Shown: positions 39,001-47,447 of the stretch, one piece after another | Numbering within the stretch: position 1 is the first letter of the stretch | How the letters are laid out: every line of letters starts with the position of its first letter | Assembly: GCA_016125425.1 (NCBI GenBank) | Contig: WGLT01000009.1 | Location: forward strand, 186,001 to 250,000 | Length of the DNA stretch: 64,000 bases | Origin: Alphaproteobacteria bacterium | Lineage (GTDB): Bacteria; Pseudomonadota; Alphaproteobacteria; Caulobacterales; Parvularculaceae | Direction: 5' to 3' | Notes under the pieces: model-generated | The model's database searches: none | Told to the model about the DNA's origin: nothing | The model's input: only the letters and a program-made list of their open reading frames with translations | Program-made: the position numbers and the translations under genes

Positions 39001-39264
39001 GCGCGTCTTGCGTACAACTGGCGCGGCAGTTTCCTCGCCGCCACCAACCAAAACGGATCCAGTCGCAACCCGTTGTTTGTCGACTCATTCAAAGAGCTCG
39101 ATGCGCAGGTCACCTATGACGTGACGGAACACATTCAGCTCTCTTTCGAGGGGCTCAATCTGACCGGTTCGGATTTCCGTACGCATTCGCGGAATCCGGA
39201 GGCCTTCGTGACGGTGCAGGAGCTCGGCCCGCGCTATCTGTTCGGCGCGCGCTACAGGTTCTAG
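36091..39264 (+). CDS. TonB-dependent receptor, Caulobacter type
   Basis: 1057 residues. Outer-membrane beta-barrel that imports large substrates using TonB/ExbBD energy; here probably xylo-oligosaccharides. The signal peptide (MNYKIANHQLW...LAAVQPAGA, cleaved near residue 39) is followed by the TonB box-like QIVVTGIRGSLQRSQEMKR and the plug (AISAEDIGKFPDTNLAESLQRITGVSI, VTVRGFGPQFNLVTVNGRQMP). The barrel ends in the aromatic C-terminus GARYRF. The opening IRGSL...KFPDTN pattern is that of the large Caulobacter-type TonB receptor subfamily. The ATG at 36091 follows GGGAGGGACGG. A terminator follows the gene, so it forms its own transcript. Confidence 0.95.
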   Translation: MNYKIANHQLWQSASRRALVAAASVGVLAAVQPAGAQDNSQAQQSADQIVVTGIRGSLQRSQEMKRDAFGVVDAISAEDIGKFPDTNLAESLQRITGVSINRVNGEGNQVTVRGFGPQFNLVTVNGRQMPTASVPTIGAANSQEFGAGTSRSFDFSNLASEGVTGLQVFKTGRADSPTGGIGATINVMTLRPLDQPGAHFTVGAKAMHDTTVVHGDDWTPEVTGLASWTDPSEKIGVSVFGSYQVRDSSSPGATSNAYNIRRADDFLADASLVRPGATINNAPTNNPYIIFPNDSRYVFDDNKRKRLNGLATVQFRPVDTLTFTVDAMYAQNQQYTRHTEQTNWFNRPFDEVSFSGGLVPLTNFLYEDIGGSADDANPATQSVKDVGFEQIYRSNKESIWDVGGNIAWDASDRFHVTIDGHAGRSWSGPDSSNNTSATLISLAAPVIAEHSLDTSSGFPVQQFTINDCAAQGRGLNGGSNCNGMLDLGDLGTQVGRTISNTQSDLIHEGRVEFAYDVADSIHLKIGGDFVDQDEHSTQLQTQQQLGDWGINNPGEVQVYAPGMVDMFCLSCQFNDYTAGNAKAVPFLPNSTAIDLYNIFSPLYSSRGNAVGVTANNDDRVSETVKALYGQISWKGEIADNMPATLLLGVRYEDTIVNASSLQAVPQALVWQSDNDWKVVQTGTQQPVSARSHYTNLLPSVDFSLEFMPNVIGRASFSETIARPNFANLFARTTVGTPPGSTAFGSEATAASGDPGLAPLISNNFDISLEWYPTKTSYFSIGFFDKRVRNFVGTGVVSKNQFGLRDPSSGDAGSRSGDALTIINDLGLTHSDVTLFTATALVDQFGAAAAKTMLQANQVGNDLDQGFVDATLAAYDVTANNSDPLFNFATQIPVNNKEGNIHGIEVAAQYFLPEELVGEFFSGFGIQANYTKVDGDVNAALDSDPTVNQFALLGLSDTLNATLIYEKYGFSARLAYNWRGSFLAATNQNGSSRNPLFVDSFKELDAQVTYDVTEHIQLSFEGLNLTGSDFRTHSRNPEAFVTVQELGPRYLFGARYRF

Positions 39265-39306
39265 CGTCAAAGGCAAGCGGGGCGTCCTCCCTCCCTGCAA
39301 ACCGGC

Positions 39307-39338
39307 AAGGCCGCTGCGCTACTTCGCAGCGGCCTTTT
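39307..39338 (+). terminator. Rho-independent terminator after the TonB receptor
   Basis: 12-bp stem AAGGCCGCTGCG / CGCAGCGGCCTT with a 6-base loop and TTTT after it, 43 bp past the stop. Confidence 0.88.
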
Positions 39339-39462
39339 CACATCCGCAGTTGAGCAAAGAACGCTTTTATTCCATCATTGCGCGCGGCGGCTGAACCTTG
39401 CGGAACAAGCGTTTGAGAGTGTGCTTTGGTCGCCGGCAAGGCCGTCAGTGAGGAGCGTCCGG

Positions 39463-40224
39463 ATGTCGAACAAGGCCCTGCTGAACAATGTGGACCATGC
39501 GAATCTGAAAGTCCGGTCGGGCTATTCGGCCGAATTCGGCGACAATGTAAATCAGGCGCTGATATTCCCGACGGAATTCGCCGAAATTCAGCGCGAGTAT
39601 CCGATTTTCTTTCGCAAGGATGCGAATGGCGCATTTCAATCGGTCGCCCTGCTTGGGCTCGATAAGGACGAAAATCTTTTTCTCGAAGGCGACGCCTGGC
39701 AGGCCAGATATGTGCCGGCCGAAAGGGCGCGGGGCCCGTTTTCCATCGCGCTTCAAAGGTCGGGTCGGCCGGATGCGGCGCCGGAGCCGATGATCCACAT
39801 CGATCTTGATCATCCGCGCGTCAGCGAACGCGAAGGCGAGGCGCTTTTCCTGCCGCACGGAGGCAATTCGCCTTACTTGGAGCGGTCTGCGCGGGTTTTA
39901 GGGCTCATCCATCAGGGGATCGCGCAGGCCGATGCGATGTTCGCGGCCTTCGAGTCGGCCGGGCTGATCAAACCGGTATCGGTGGAGATCAAGCTGAGCG
40001 AAACGGAGCAATACAATGTGGTCGATTATTTCAGCATCGACCGCGAGAAGCTGGTCGCGCTTGACGGCCCCAATCTCGAAAGCTTGAACAGGGCGGGCTT
40101 TTTGCAGGCGGCGTTCCTGGTTTTGTCGTCCCTCAACAATGTCAATCGACTGATTGAGATGAAGAATCGAAAGCGCGAGGGCGCATGGAAGGCGCGCGCA
40201 AACGGTCGGGGAGGCGAAGCGTGA
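39463..40224 (+). CDS. SapC-family protein
   Basis: 253 residues from the ATG at 39463 (GAGGAG upstream). The family is named after Campylobacter SapC; in proteobacteria it is found beside TonB-dependent receptors, and its biochemical role is not established. Recognised by ALIFPTEFAEIQREYPIFFRK, VALLGLDKDENLFLEGDAWQARYVPA, IDLDHPRVSEREGEALF and the C-terminal AAFLVLSSLNNVNRLIEMKN. No signal peptide or membrane segment is seen, so it is probably cytoplasmic. Its stop overlaps the GTG start of the cupin gene (GTGA), marking a tight three-gene unit with the halogenase. Confidence 0.88.
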   Translation: MSNKALLNNVDHANLKVRSGYSAEFGDNVNQALIFPTEFAEIQREYPIFFRKDANGAFQSVALLGLDKDENLFLEGDAWQARYVPAERARGPFSIALQRSGRPDAAPEPMIHIDLDHPRVSEREGEALFLPHGGNSPYLERSARVLGLIHQGIAQADAMFAAFESAGLIKPVSVEIKLSETEQYNVVDYFSIDREKLVALDGPNLESLNRAGFLQAAFLVLSSLNNVNRLIEMKNRKREGAWKARANGRGGEA

Positions 40225-41273
40225 TCGAGGCGGAATCGCCAAATGCGAGGGCGATGCGCCAAACGCGGGTCATTGACCATGCGCCTGCGGATGAAGTGCA
40301 TTTCGCGGAGCTGCTCGAGGCGCAGCGGCCGGTGCTTATCAAAGGGCTGGCGCGAAACTGGCCGTTGGTCAGGCGGGGACTGGAATCGGCCGAATGCGCG
40401 ATGGACTATCTCAAATCTTTCTACAAGGGCGCGCCGGTTGTGGGCTATACGGGAGCGCCGGAAATCAAAGGTCGTTATTTTTATAATGACGACCTCACCG
40501 GACTGAACTTCAAGGCCGGGCGCGTCGCGCTCGATAACTATCTCGATGAAATGAAGGCGCATCTCGACGATGCGGCCGCGCCGTTCTTTTATGTCGGTTC
40601 GACGGATGTCGACATCCATCTGCCGGGTCTTAGAGGCGAGAACGATCTTGCTCTCAAGGAAGCGATGTTCGAGCGCCATCCGCCGCAGGTGAATATCTGG
40701 ATCGGCAACCGGACGATCGCATCGGCCCACTACGACATGTCAAACAATATCGCCTGCTGTCTGGTCGGCCGGCGCCGGTTCACGCTTTTCCCGCCGGATC
40801 AGGTTCACAATCTCTATCCCGGCCCTCTCGAGCCGACGCCCGGAGGGCAGGTCGTCAGCATGGTCGATTTTGACCGCCCCGATTTCGAACGTTTTCCGCG
40901 TTTCCGGCAAGCGCTTGAGGCGGGCGAGGTCGCCGAAATGGAGCCGGGCGACGCGCTCTTTTATCCGGCCATGTGGTGGCATCATGTGGAGGCGCTTGGC
41001 CGCTTCAATGTGATGATGAATTACTGGTGGAACACCTCTCCCGGTTTCATGGACACGCCTCAAAACACGCTGCTTCACGGACTGCTCAGTTTGCGCGATC
41101 GTCCTGATGCGGAGAAACGCGCCTGGCGGGAGCTGTTTGATTACTACGTATTTGGGCCCGCGTCCCGCGCAGGGGAGCATTTGCCCGAACATGCGCGCGG
41201 CGCCCTTGGAGCTATGGATGAAATGCAGGCGCGGCGTCTTCGCGCCTATCTGCTCAATCGATTGAACCGCTGA
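40221..41273 (+). CDS. Cupin-like / JmjC-fold protein (putative Fe(II)/2-oxoglutarate oxygenase)
   Basis: 350 residues from GTG 40221, translationally coupled to SapC; GGGAGGCG precedes the start. It belongs to the cupin_8 group related to FIH and JmjC hydroxylases. The metal triad is visible: His170 and Asp172 in SAHYDMSNNIACCLVGRRRF and a histidine of WWHHVEAL (254/255); FTLFPPDQVHNLYPGPLE is the typical stretch between. A 2-oxoglutarate-dependent hydroxylase is expected from the fold; the target is unknown. In TonB-receptor loci of this kind it accompanies SapC and a tryptophan-halogenase-like flavoprotein. Confidence 0.85.
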   Translation: MIEAESPNARAMRQTRVIDHAPADEVHFAELLEAQRPVLIKGLARNWPLVRRGLESAECAMDYLKSFYKGAPVVGYTGAPEIKGRYFYNDDLTGLNFKAGRVALDNYLDEMKAHLDDAAAPFFYVGSTDVDIHLPGLRGENDLALKEAMFERHPPQVNIWIGNRTIASAHYDMSNNIACCLVGRRRFTLFPPDQVHNLYPGPLEPTPGGQVVSMVDFDRPDFERFPRFRQALEAGEVAEMEPGDALFYPAMWWHHVEALGRFNVMMNYWWNTSPGFMDTPQNTLLHGLLSLRDRPDAEKRAWRELFDYYVFGPASRAGEHLPEHARGALGAMDEMQARRLRAYLLNRLNR

Positions 41274-41290
41274 ACGAGCGGGAGGGGCGC

Positions 41291-42781
41291 GTGCGGGAAC
41301 AGATGGTCAAGAAGGTTGTCATCGCCGGAGGCGGAACGGCGGGCTGGACGGCGGCGGCGGCGCTTTCGAGCCAGCTCGGCGCATTGCTCGATATCGTCCT
41401 CGTGGAGTCGGAAGATATCGGCGGCGTGGGCGTCGGGGAATCGACAATACCGACGATCCGCACTTTCCATCATTTGCTCAATATCGATGAACGCGCCTTC
41501 ATGCGCGACGTAAAGGCGACGTTCAAGCTGGGCATCGCCTTTGAGAATTGGAGCCGGGTCGGCGACCGATATTTCCATTCCTTTGGCCAGATCGGAAAGA
41601 GCCCCTGGATGGGGCCGTTTCATCACATGTGGCTGCAGGCCAAAGCGGAAGGATTCGGCGGGGACCTGGCGGATTATTGTTTTGAACTGCAAGCCGCTGA
41701 ATCGGGGCGGTTCTTTACGTCCGAAAAGTCGAAAATCAATTACGCTTTCCACCTCGACGCCGGCCTTTACGCCCGGTTTTTACGTCCCTTCAGCGAAAAG
41801 AAGGGCGTCAAACGCATTGAGGGCAAAATACGGGGGGTCGAGCAAGATCCTGTAACAGGACACATACAAGCGCTCATCATGGAGTCCGGCGCGCGGGTTG
41901 AGGGCGATCTGTTTATCGACTGCACGGGGTTCCGGGGCCTGCTGATCGAACAGACGCTGCGCGCCGGATATGAAGACTGGAGCCAATGGCTCGCAACGGA
42001 CAGCGCCATCGCCCTGCAGATACCGTCTGAAGAAAAAATTCTTCCCTATACGCGGGCCGTCGCGCACGAGGCGGGGTGGCGATGGCGCATTCCGCTACAG
42101 CACCGGATTGGAACCGGTCTGGTTTATTGCAGCGACTATCTCTCCGACGACGATGCGCGCCGGAAATTGCTTGACAGCTTCGACGGCGAGCCTCTCACCG
42201 AACCGCGCGTTATCCGATACCGCACCGGCCGGCGGCGCAAAGTGTGGGACAAGAACTGCATTGCGCTCGGGCTCGCATCGGGCTTCGTGGAGCCGCTCGA
42301 GTCAACCAGCATCCATCTGATTCAGATCGGCGTTACGCGGCTCATTCAGATGTTCCCGTTCGGCGGCGTCAGCGACGCGCTGGCGAAACGCTATAATGAA
42401 CAGGCCGACAACGAACTTGAGCGGATCCGGGACTTCATCATTCTGCATTACAAGCTTACCGAGCGCGACGACAGCGCTTTCTGGCGCCGCTGCCGCGATA
42501 TGGAAATTCCCGACACGCTGGCCCTGCGCATCGCCTTGTTCAAGGAAAGCGCTTTCGCCTATCAGGCGCCCGACGATCTTTTCCGGGTCGATTCCTGGGT
42601 GCAGGTGATGTTGGGTCAGCGTCTCGAGCCGCAGGCGCACCATCATTTGGGCAGAATTCTCTCGCGCGAACAATTGAAGCAGGTTCTGGGCGGGCTAAAG
42701 ACCAACATCGCCCACGCCGTATCGCAAATGCCTACGCACAAGGAGTTTCTTGAGCGCTACTGTTCGTTGACCGATGGATGA
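41291..42781 (+). CDS. Flavin-dependent tryptophan-halogenase-family protein
   Basis: 496 residues. The FAD-binding motif GGGTAGW is at the N-terminus. The halogenase signature WRWRIP (263-268) is intact. Lys79 (ATFKLGIAFENW) falls exactly at the position of the catalytic lysine of PrnA, and Glu337 in PLESTSIHLI matches the second catalytic residue. An active halogenase is therefore possible, but the substrate is not known and need not be free tryptophan. A separate flavin reductase would be needed; none is in the window. The start is GTG 41291 after GGGAGGGGC; an ATG at 41303 is an alternative. Third gene of the SapC-cupin-halogenase unit, 17 bp after the cupin gene. Confidence 0.9.
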   Translation: MREQMVKKVVIAGGGTAGWTAAAALSSQLGALLDIVLVESEDIGGVGVGESTIPTIRTFHHLLNIDERAFMRDVKATFKLGIAFENWSRVGDRYFHSFGQIGKSPWMGPFHHMWLQAKAEGFGGDLADYCFELQAAESGRFFTSEKSKINYAFHLDAGLYARFLRPFSEKKGVKRIEGKIRGVEQDPVTGHIQALIMESGARVEGDLFIDCTGFRGLLIEQTLRAGYEDWSQWLATDSAIALQIPSEEKILPYTRAVAHEAGWRWRIPLQHRIGTGLVYCSDYLSDDDARRKLLDSFDGEPLTEPRVIRYRTGRRRKVWDKNCIALGLASGFVEPLESTSIHLIQIGVTRLIQMFPFGGVSDALAKRYNEQADNELERIRDFIILHYKLTERDDSAFWRRCRDMEIPDTLALRIALFKESAFAYQAPDDLFRVDSWVQVMLGQRLEPQAHHHLGRILSREQLKQVLGGLKTNIAHAVSQMPTHKEFLERYCSLTDG

Positions 42782-42878
42782 CGCGCGTATCGCCTTTCGA
42801 TCGTTCCAGATCGCTTGTTTTGGATAGCAGCCAGCCGAGCGGCTGGCGCCTCACGCCATTGGAGGAGCTTCGGACGCC

Positions 42879-45431
42879 ATGATCTCAATAAAGCAGCCCG
42901 AAAAGATAGCGCTATCTTTCATGCTCGCCGCCTTGGCGGCGCTGGGCGCCTGTTCTTCGCAGGATATGAAAAAGCCGGCGCAAGAGCCGAACGCATCGAA
43001 CGTCATCCATCCCGAAATCTGGCCCGAAGCCGCGCCGCCATTTCCGCCGAATCCTGCGCTTGAAGCGAAGCTCGACGCGATTCTCTCGAAAATGACGCTC
43101 GAGCAGAAAGTCGGTCAGATCATTCAGGCGGACAGCAGTTCGATCACGCCCGAGGATCTCAAGACATACAAGCTTGGGTCAATATTGAGCGGCGGCAATT
43201 CAGGGCCGAACGGCAAGCCCTATGGCTCGGCAGCCGACTGGCTGGCGATGCTTGACGCCTTTTACGATGCGGAAATGCAGGGGCCAGACGGCGAGGTCAT
43301 GATCCCCCCGCTGTTCGGAATCGACGCGGTGCACGGCCATAATAATGTCATCGGCGCGACGATCTTTCCGCACAATATCGGCTTGGGCGCAACGAGAGAT
43401 CCGAAGCTCATTCGACATATCGCCGAAGCGACTGCAATTGAGTTGTCGGTGACGGGACATGACTGGACATTTGCGCCGACGCTCACCGTGCCGCGCGATG
43501 ACCGATGGGGACGGACTTATGAGGGGTTCTCGGAAAATCCGGACGTCGTCCGCTCCTATGCCGCGGCGATCGTCGACGGTTTGCAGGGCGACCCTGGAAC
43601 GCCCGGATTTCTCGGCGCCGGCAAGGTCGTGGCGTCAGCGAAACACTTTCTCGCTGACGGCGGAACCGACGGAGGGCGCGACCAGGGCGACGCCTCTATC
43701 GACGAAGAGGGTCTGCGGGATATTCACGGCGCCGGTTATCCGCCTGCGGTGGAAGCCGGCGTTCAGACGGTGATGGCGTCATTCTCAAGCTGGCGCGGCG
43801 TCAAAATGCACGGCGACAAACCGCTTTTGACTGGCGTTCTGAAAAGACGGATGCATTTTGACGGTTTCATCGTCGGCGACTGGAACGCGCACGGCCAGCT
43901 TCCCGGTTGCACGACGACCGATTGCCCTTCAGCGCTGCTCGCCGGGCTCGACATGTATATGGCGCCGGACAGTTGGCGCGAGCTTTATGATTCGACATTG
44001 AAGGAGGTGCGAGGCGGCGCGATTCCCATGGCGCGCCTCGATGACGCAGTCCGCCGCATTTTGCGCGTCAAGTTTCGCGCGGGGTTGTTCGACAAGGGAA
44101 GGCCTTCGTCGCGTCCCTATGCGGGACGAACGGAATATCTTGGGTCGCCGGAGCACCGCGCCATCGCGCGACAGGCAGTGCGCGAGTCGCTCGTTCTCCT
44201 GAAGAACAATCACGGCGTATTGCCGCTCGATCCGTCGAAACACATTCTTGTCGTCGGGGAAAGTGCGAACAGTATCGCCTCGCAGTGCGGCGGCTGGACG
44301 CTCACCTGGCAAGGGACGGGTCTTTCAAACGATCTGTTCCCTCACGGCGAAACCATTCTCGAAGGTTTTCAGAAAGCGGCGGCGGCTGCGGGGGGAGCCG
44401 TCGTCTATAGCGCTGACGGGAAATATGAGGGAAAGCCGGACGCCGCTATCTTTGTGTTCGGCGAACAACCTTATGCTGAGTTTCAGGGGGATATTCCGAA
44501 CGTCAATTTCGGCGGCCGCAATGCGGCGATGCTCGACCGGATGAGGGCCCTGAAAAAAGCGGGCGTGCCGGTCATCTCTGTTTTCATCTCCGGTCGGCCT
44601 TTGTGGGTCAATCCCGAGATGAATGCGTCCGACGCGTTTGTCGCGGCGTGGCTTCCCGGAACGGAAGGCGGAGGCGTCGCCGACGTGCTGCTCCGAAAAC
44701 CGGACGGGCGGGTCAATTACGGCTTTACGGGCAAGCTGTCCTATTCGTGGCCGGCGAGTCCGACGCAAACGCCGCTCAATGTCGGCGATCCGGATTACGC
44801 CCCGCTGTTTCCGTTCGGCTTCGGACTTACCTATCAAGCGAGCGCCGAGCTTGGCGTGCTGCCGGAAGACGCCGCAGCGACAGCGCCGTCCAATACGACG
44901 CTCTATTTTGCGAAAGGCGGCGCGCCGGCGCCGTTTCACCTCTATGTCGGCGACGGGACCGCTGAATCACCCGCCGACGGGCCGGAGGGCGCGAGCCCGA
45001 AAGGCGGAATCGCCTATAAGGCTGCGAGCCGGCAGGCGCAGGACGATTCAAAATCCTTTGTCTGGCGCGCCGGTAAAACGGCCTATCTCAAAATCGCCGG
45101 AACAGCGCCGCTTGATCTCTCGCGTCAGACCAATGGCGACATGACGCTTTCGATCGAAGCGCGCGTCGACAACGCGCCGTCCGGACCCGTCATGTTGTCG
45201 GTCGAATGCGGCGAAAAATGCCGCGCCGGCGTCGATATTGCGGACAGGCTATCCCAGGCCGGCGCATGGCGGCGCGTTGACGTCAGTTTGCGATGCTTCG
45301 CCGCCAAGGGCGCAAGCATGAACGCCGTCACGGCGCCCTTCCGGATCGATGCGACCGGGCCGCTGGCGATCACGGTTTCGCAGATCGAATTGCGGCAGGA
45401 CCCGGGCGACGCGCTCGAATGCGGCCGGTAA
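42879..45431 (+). CDS. GH3 glycosidase lipoprotein (beta-glucosidase / exo-glucanase type)
   Basis: 850 residues. The signal SFMLAALAALGAC places lipidated Cys25; the start at 42879 keeps the basic n-region and has GGAGGAG upstream. The GH3 catalytic (beta/alpha)8 domain has KHFLADGGTDGG and the nucleophile Asp334 in FIVGDWNAHGQ; the second domain has RESLVLLKNNHGVLPLD. The C-terminal 200 residues form a separate beta-rich module of the type seen in exo-1,3/1,4-beta-glucan glucohydrolases. In this locus a beta-xylosidase or mixed-linkage glucosidase role is possible. An 18-bp perfect palindrome covers codons 9-13. It lies 97 bp after the halogenase gene. Confidence 0.92.
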   Translation: MISIKQPEKIALSFMLAALAALGACSSQDMKKPAQEPNASNVIHPEIWPEAAPPFPPNPALEAKLDAILSKMTLEQKVGQIIQADSSSITPEDLKTYKLGSILSGGNSGPNGKPYGSAADWLAMLDAFYDAEMQGPDGEVMIPPLFGIDAVHGHNNVIGATIFPHNIGLGATRDPKLIRHIAEATAIELSVTGHDWTFAPTLTVPRDDRWGRTYEGFSENPDVVRSYAAAIVDGLQGDPGTPGFLGAGKVVASAKHFLADGGTDGGRDQGDASIDEEGLRDIHGAGYPPAVEAGVQTVMASFSSWRGVKMHGDKPLLTGVLKRRMHFDGFIVGDWNAHGQLPGCTTTDCPSALLAGLDMYMAPDSWRELYDSTLKEVRGGAIPMARLDDAVRRILRVKFRAGLFDKGRPSSRPYAGRTEYLGSPEHRAIARQAVRESLVLLKNNHGVLPLDPSKHILVVGESANSIASQCGGWTLTWQGTGLSNDLFPHGETILEGFQKAAAAAGGAVVYSADGKYEGKPDAAIFVFGEQPYAEFQGDIPNVNFGGRNAAMLDRMRALKKAGVPVISVFISGRPLWVNPEMNASDAFVAAWLPGTEGGGVADVLLRKPDGRVNYGFTGKLSYSWPASPTQTPLNVGDPDYAPLFPFGFGLTYQASAELGVLPEDAAATAPSNTTLYFAKGGAPAPFHLYVGDGTAESPADGPEGASPKGGIAYKAASRQAQDDSKSFVWRAGKTAYLKIAGTAPLDLSRQTNGDMTLSIEARVDNAPSGPVMLSVECGEKCRAGVDIADRLSQAGAWRRVDVSLRCFAAKGASMNAVTAPFRIDATGPLAITVSQIELRQDPGDALECGR
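42902..42919. promoter_or_regulatory. Intragenic LacI-type operator candidate in the GH3 gene
   Basis: AAAGATAGCGCTATCTTT, an 18-bp perfect palindrome 23 bp inside the coding sequence, immediately before an in-frame ATG at 42921. It shares the 12-bp core GATAGCGCTATC with 35798-35809. A repressor here could block elongation, or the true start might be 42921, though that would leave a signal peptide without a basic n-region. Confidence 0.65.
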
Positions 45432-45465
45432 AATGGAACGCGGCGAGTTCGAGCGGCGCGCTTCG

Positions 45466-47409
45466 TTAACGCACCTCGATGTCGAAGGGGCCGGCGGGCA
45501 GTCCTGAGCTGTCATAGAGCGTGCAGATAGGATCGTCCGCCCAACAATAACGCACGCGCGCAGGCTTTTCGCCTTTGCCGCGCGCGAGAGCGACATGGCT
45601 GCCATTCAGGCGCGCTTCGGCGTAGCGACAAACGCCGCCTGCGCTGCACAGCTCGAATCCAATCGGCTTTTCCGCGCCGAGCGCGACGAGGCCCTTGTCG
45701 ATGTCGCCGAAATCGACGATGATGTTTTTCTTCGTCAATTTTGCGCTGAGCGGAACGGGTCCGGAGGGATAAACAGGCTCTCCGTACACGATGTGGCGCG
45801 CGACGCGCGCCAGCCGCCGGCCGACTTCCTGCTTGTTCGGGGGATGAATGTCGTAGCGGTCGCCGATATCGATCGTCACGGCGAGTCCGGCATGCGCATC
45901 TTCGACCGCCGCAGCGCGTTGCGCTTCGCGCAACGCAGCCCAGCCGGATTCTTGCGGCGCATCCGTGGGCACAGGGCCGAAGCCCGGGAGTTGGACCACG
46001 AGGAAGGGCAAATCCGCGCCGAAAAGAGAGCGCCAGTCGGCCATCAATTCTGTAAGATACGTCTTGTAGTGCGCCGCATCCTCCGTGTTTGATTCGCCCT
46101 GATACCAGAGCGCGCCGCGAAATCCGTAAGGGGCGATCGGGGCGATCATCGCATTATAGGCCACGCCGAGACCGCCTAACGGCTCCCAGGGCGGGCGGGG
46201 CGGATAGCCATAAGAGGAGGGCGCCTTTTTGATGCGCCACGGCGCTTTGAGAGGCGCGGAGGAGCCGTCGGCGAAGCGGATCGCCTGAACCGCCGAAGGC
46301 CCGACAAGCCCGCCCGGTCCCCAGGTGTTCGTAATGTTGACGACGACCTCGTTATCGCCCGCATGCAGGACGCCGCGCGGCAAGTCATAGACGCGCATGT
46401 CGCCCGATCCGCCGCCGACAGCGACGCCGTTCACCCAAGTCTGATCGATCTCGTCGACGGCGCCAAGAACAAGCTTCGCATCTTTTCGCGCCTGATCCTC
46501 AGTGAGCGTTACATGCGTGCGATACCAGGCGAGGCCCGTGTAGGGCGAAAAATCGGGTTCGCCCCAGTGATCCCAGCGTTCAACTTTCGGGACGATGCGC
46601 CAGTCTTCGTCGTTCGTGTCTGCGCGCCAGGGTTCGTCACCCGCCGGCGCTTGTTTTTTCCACCATTGCTCCCAGAGCGAGCCCCAGCGCCGCGCGGCCG
46701 CTGCGGGATCGGTCGACGCGAGACGCGCGAGACCGAGCCGCTCGTCGTCGAATCCCGCCGCCTGCAAGCTCTTATCGCTCATCCAGGTTTCAATGCGCGA
46801 ACCGCCCCACGCCGCGACGACCAGCCCCATGGGAACGTCGATCCGCTTTTTCAACTCGCGAGCGAAGTAGTAACAGGCGGCTGAGAAGTCGGCGACGGTG
46901 TCGGGCGAGGCGGGCGTCCATCGCACAGGCGCAAGGAAGCGGCGGAGCGGCTTCAAACTGGTCCTCGTAGGAATCGTCATCATCCGGATGTCTGAATCAG
47001 TCGCGTTCGATATTTCCGTGTCGACATTCAGCGTTCGGCGTACGGGGAGAACCATGTTCGATTGGCCGGAACACAGCCAGACATCGCCGATCAGCACGTC
47101 TGTCACGCGTTCAGCGCGCCCGTCGTCGGCGCGCGCCGCCAAGGCGTAGGGACCGCCTGCGGCGAGGGCCGGAAAATCGGCGCGCCAGCGCCCGTCCGCG
47201 TCGGCGCGCGCCGTAACGGTCTTGCCGGCGAGCGAAGCGACGATCCGCGATCCCGGTTTGGCGTTTCCCCAGACCTCGATCGGGCGATCGCGCTGAAGCA
47301 CGGCGTGAGACTGAAACATGTCAGCCAGGAGCGGCTCTTCCGCGTGAGCGGCGACGGTGGATGCGAGAATGAACGCTGCGCCCGCCCGGCCTATCAGTTC
47401 CATTTTCAT
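45466..47409 (-). CDS. Sialate O-acetylesterase / acetyl-xylan esterase-like SGNH hydrolase
   Basis: 647 residues from ATG 47409 with GGAGGTGAG five bases upstream. The signal peptide is MKMELIGRAGAAFILASTVAAHA. An N-terminal beta domain leads to the SGNH core: catalytic Ser114 in WLCSGQSNM, block III GALWYQGESN, and the His of DIHPPNK near residue 550. A jelly-roll insert (about 270-400, DEIDQTWVNGVAVGG) is typical of the family. In a xylan locus it most likely removes acetyl groups from xylo-oligosaccharides in the periplasm; that substrate is inferred from context. It follows galM by 38 bp on the same strand. Confidence 0.9.
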   Translation of the reverse strand: MKMELIGRAGAAFILASTVAAHAEEPLLADMFQSHAVLQRDRPIEVWGNAKPGSRIVASLAGKTVTARADADGRWRADFPALAAGGPYALAARADDGRAERVTDVLIGDVWLCSGQSNMVLPVRRTLNVDTEISNATDSDIRMMTIPTRTSLKPLRRFLAPVRWTPASPDTVADFSAACYYFARELKKRIDVPMGLVVAAWGGSRIETWMSDKSLQAAGFDDERLGLARLASTDPAAAARRWGSLWEQWWKKQAPAGDEPWRADTNDEDWRIVPKVERWDHWGEPDFSPYTGLAWYRTHVTLTEDQARKDAKLVLGAVDEIDQTWVNGVAVGGGSGDMRVYDLPRGVLHAGDNEVVVNITNTWGPGGLVGPSAVQAIRFADGSSAPLKAPWRIKKAPSSYGYPPRPPWEPLGGLGVAYNAMIAPIAPYGFRGALWYQGESNTEDAAHYKTYLTELMADWRSLFGADLPFLVVQLPGFGPVPTDAPQESGWAALREAQRAAAVEDAHAGLAVTIDIGDRYDIHPPNKQEVGRRLARVARHIVYGEPVYPSGPVPLSAKLTKKNIIVDFGDIDKGLVALGAEKPIGFELCSAGGVCRYAEARLNGSHVALARGKGEKPARVRYCWADDPICTLYDSSGLPAGPFDIEVR

Positions 47410-47447
47410 GCTCACCTCCAGTCGTCCTCGAAACAGTTCTGTGAGAT

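Noticed and set aside
41291-42781. Secondary-metabolite (indole halogenation) gene cluster
   Set aside because: No biosynthetic, peptide-synthetase or tryptophan-modifying genes nearby; the neighbours are a TonB receptor and glycosidases.
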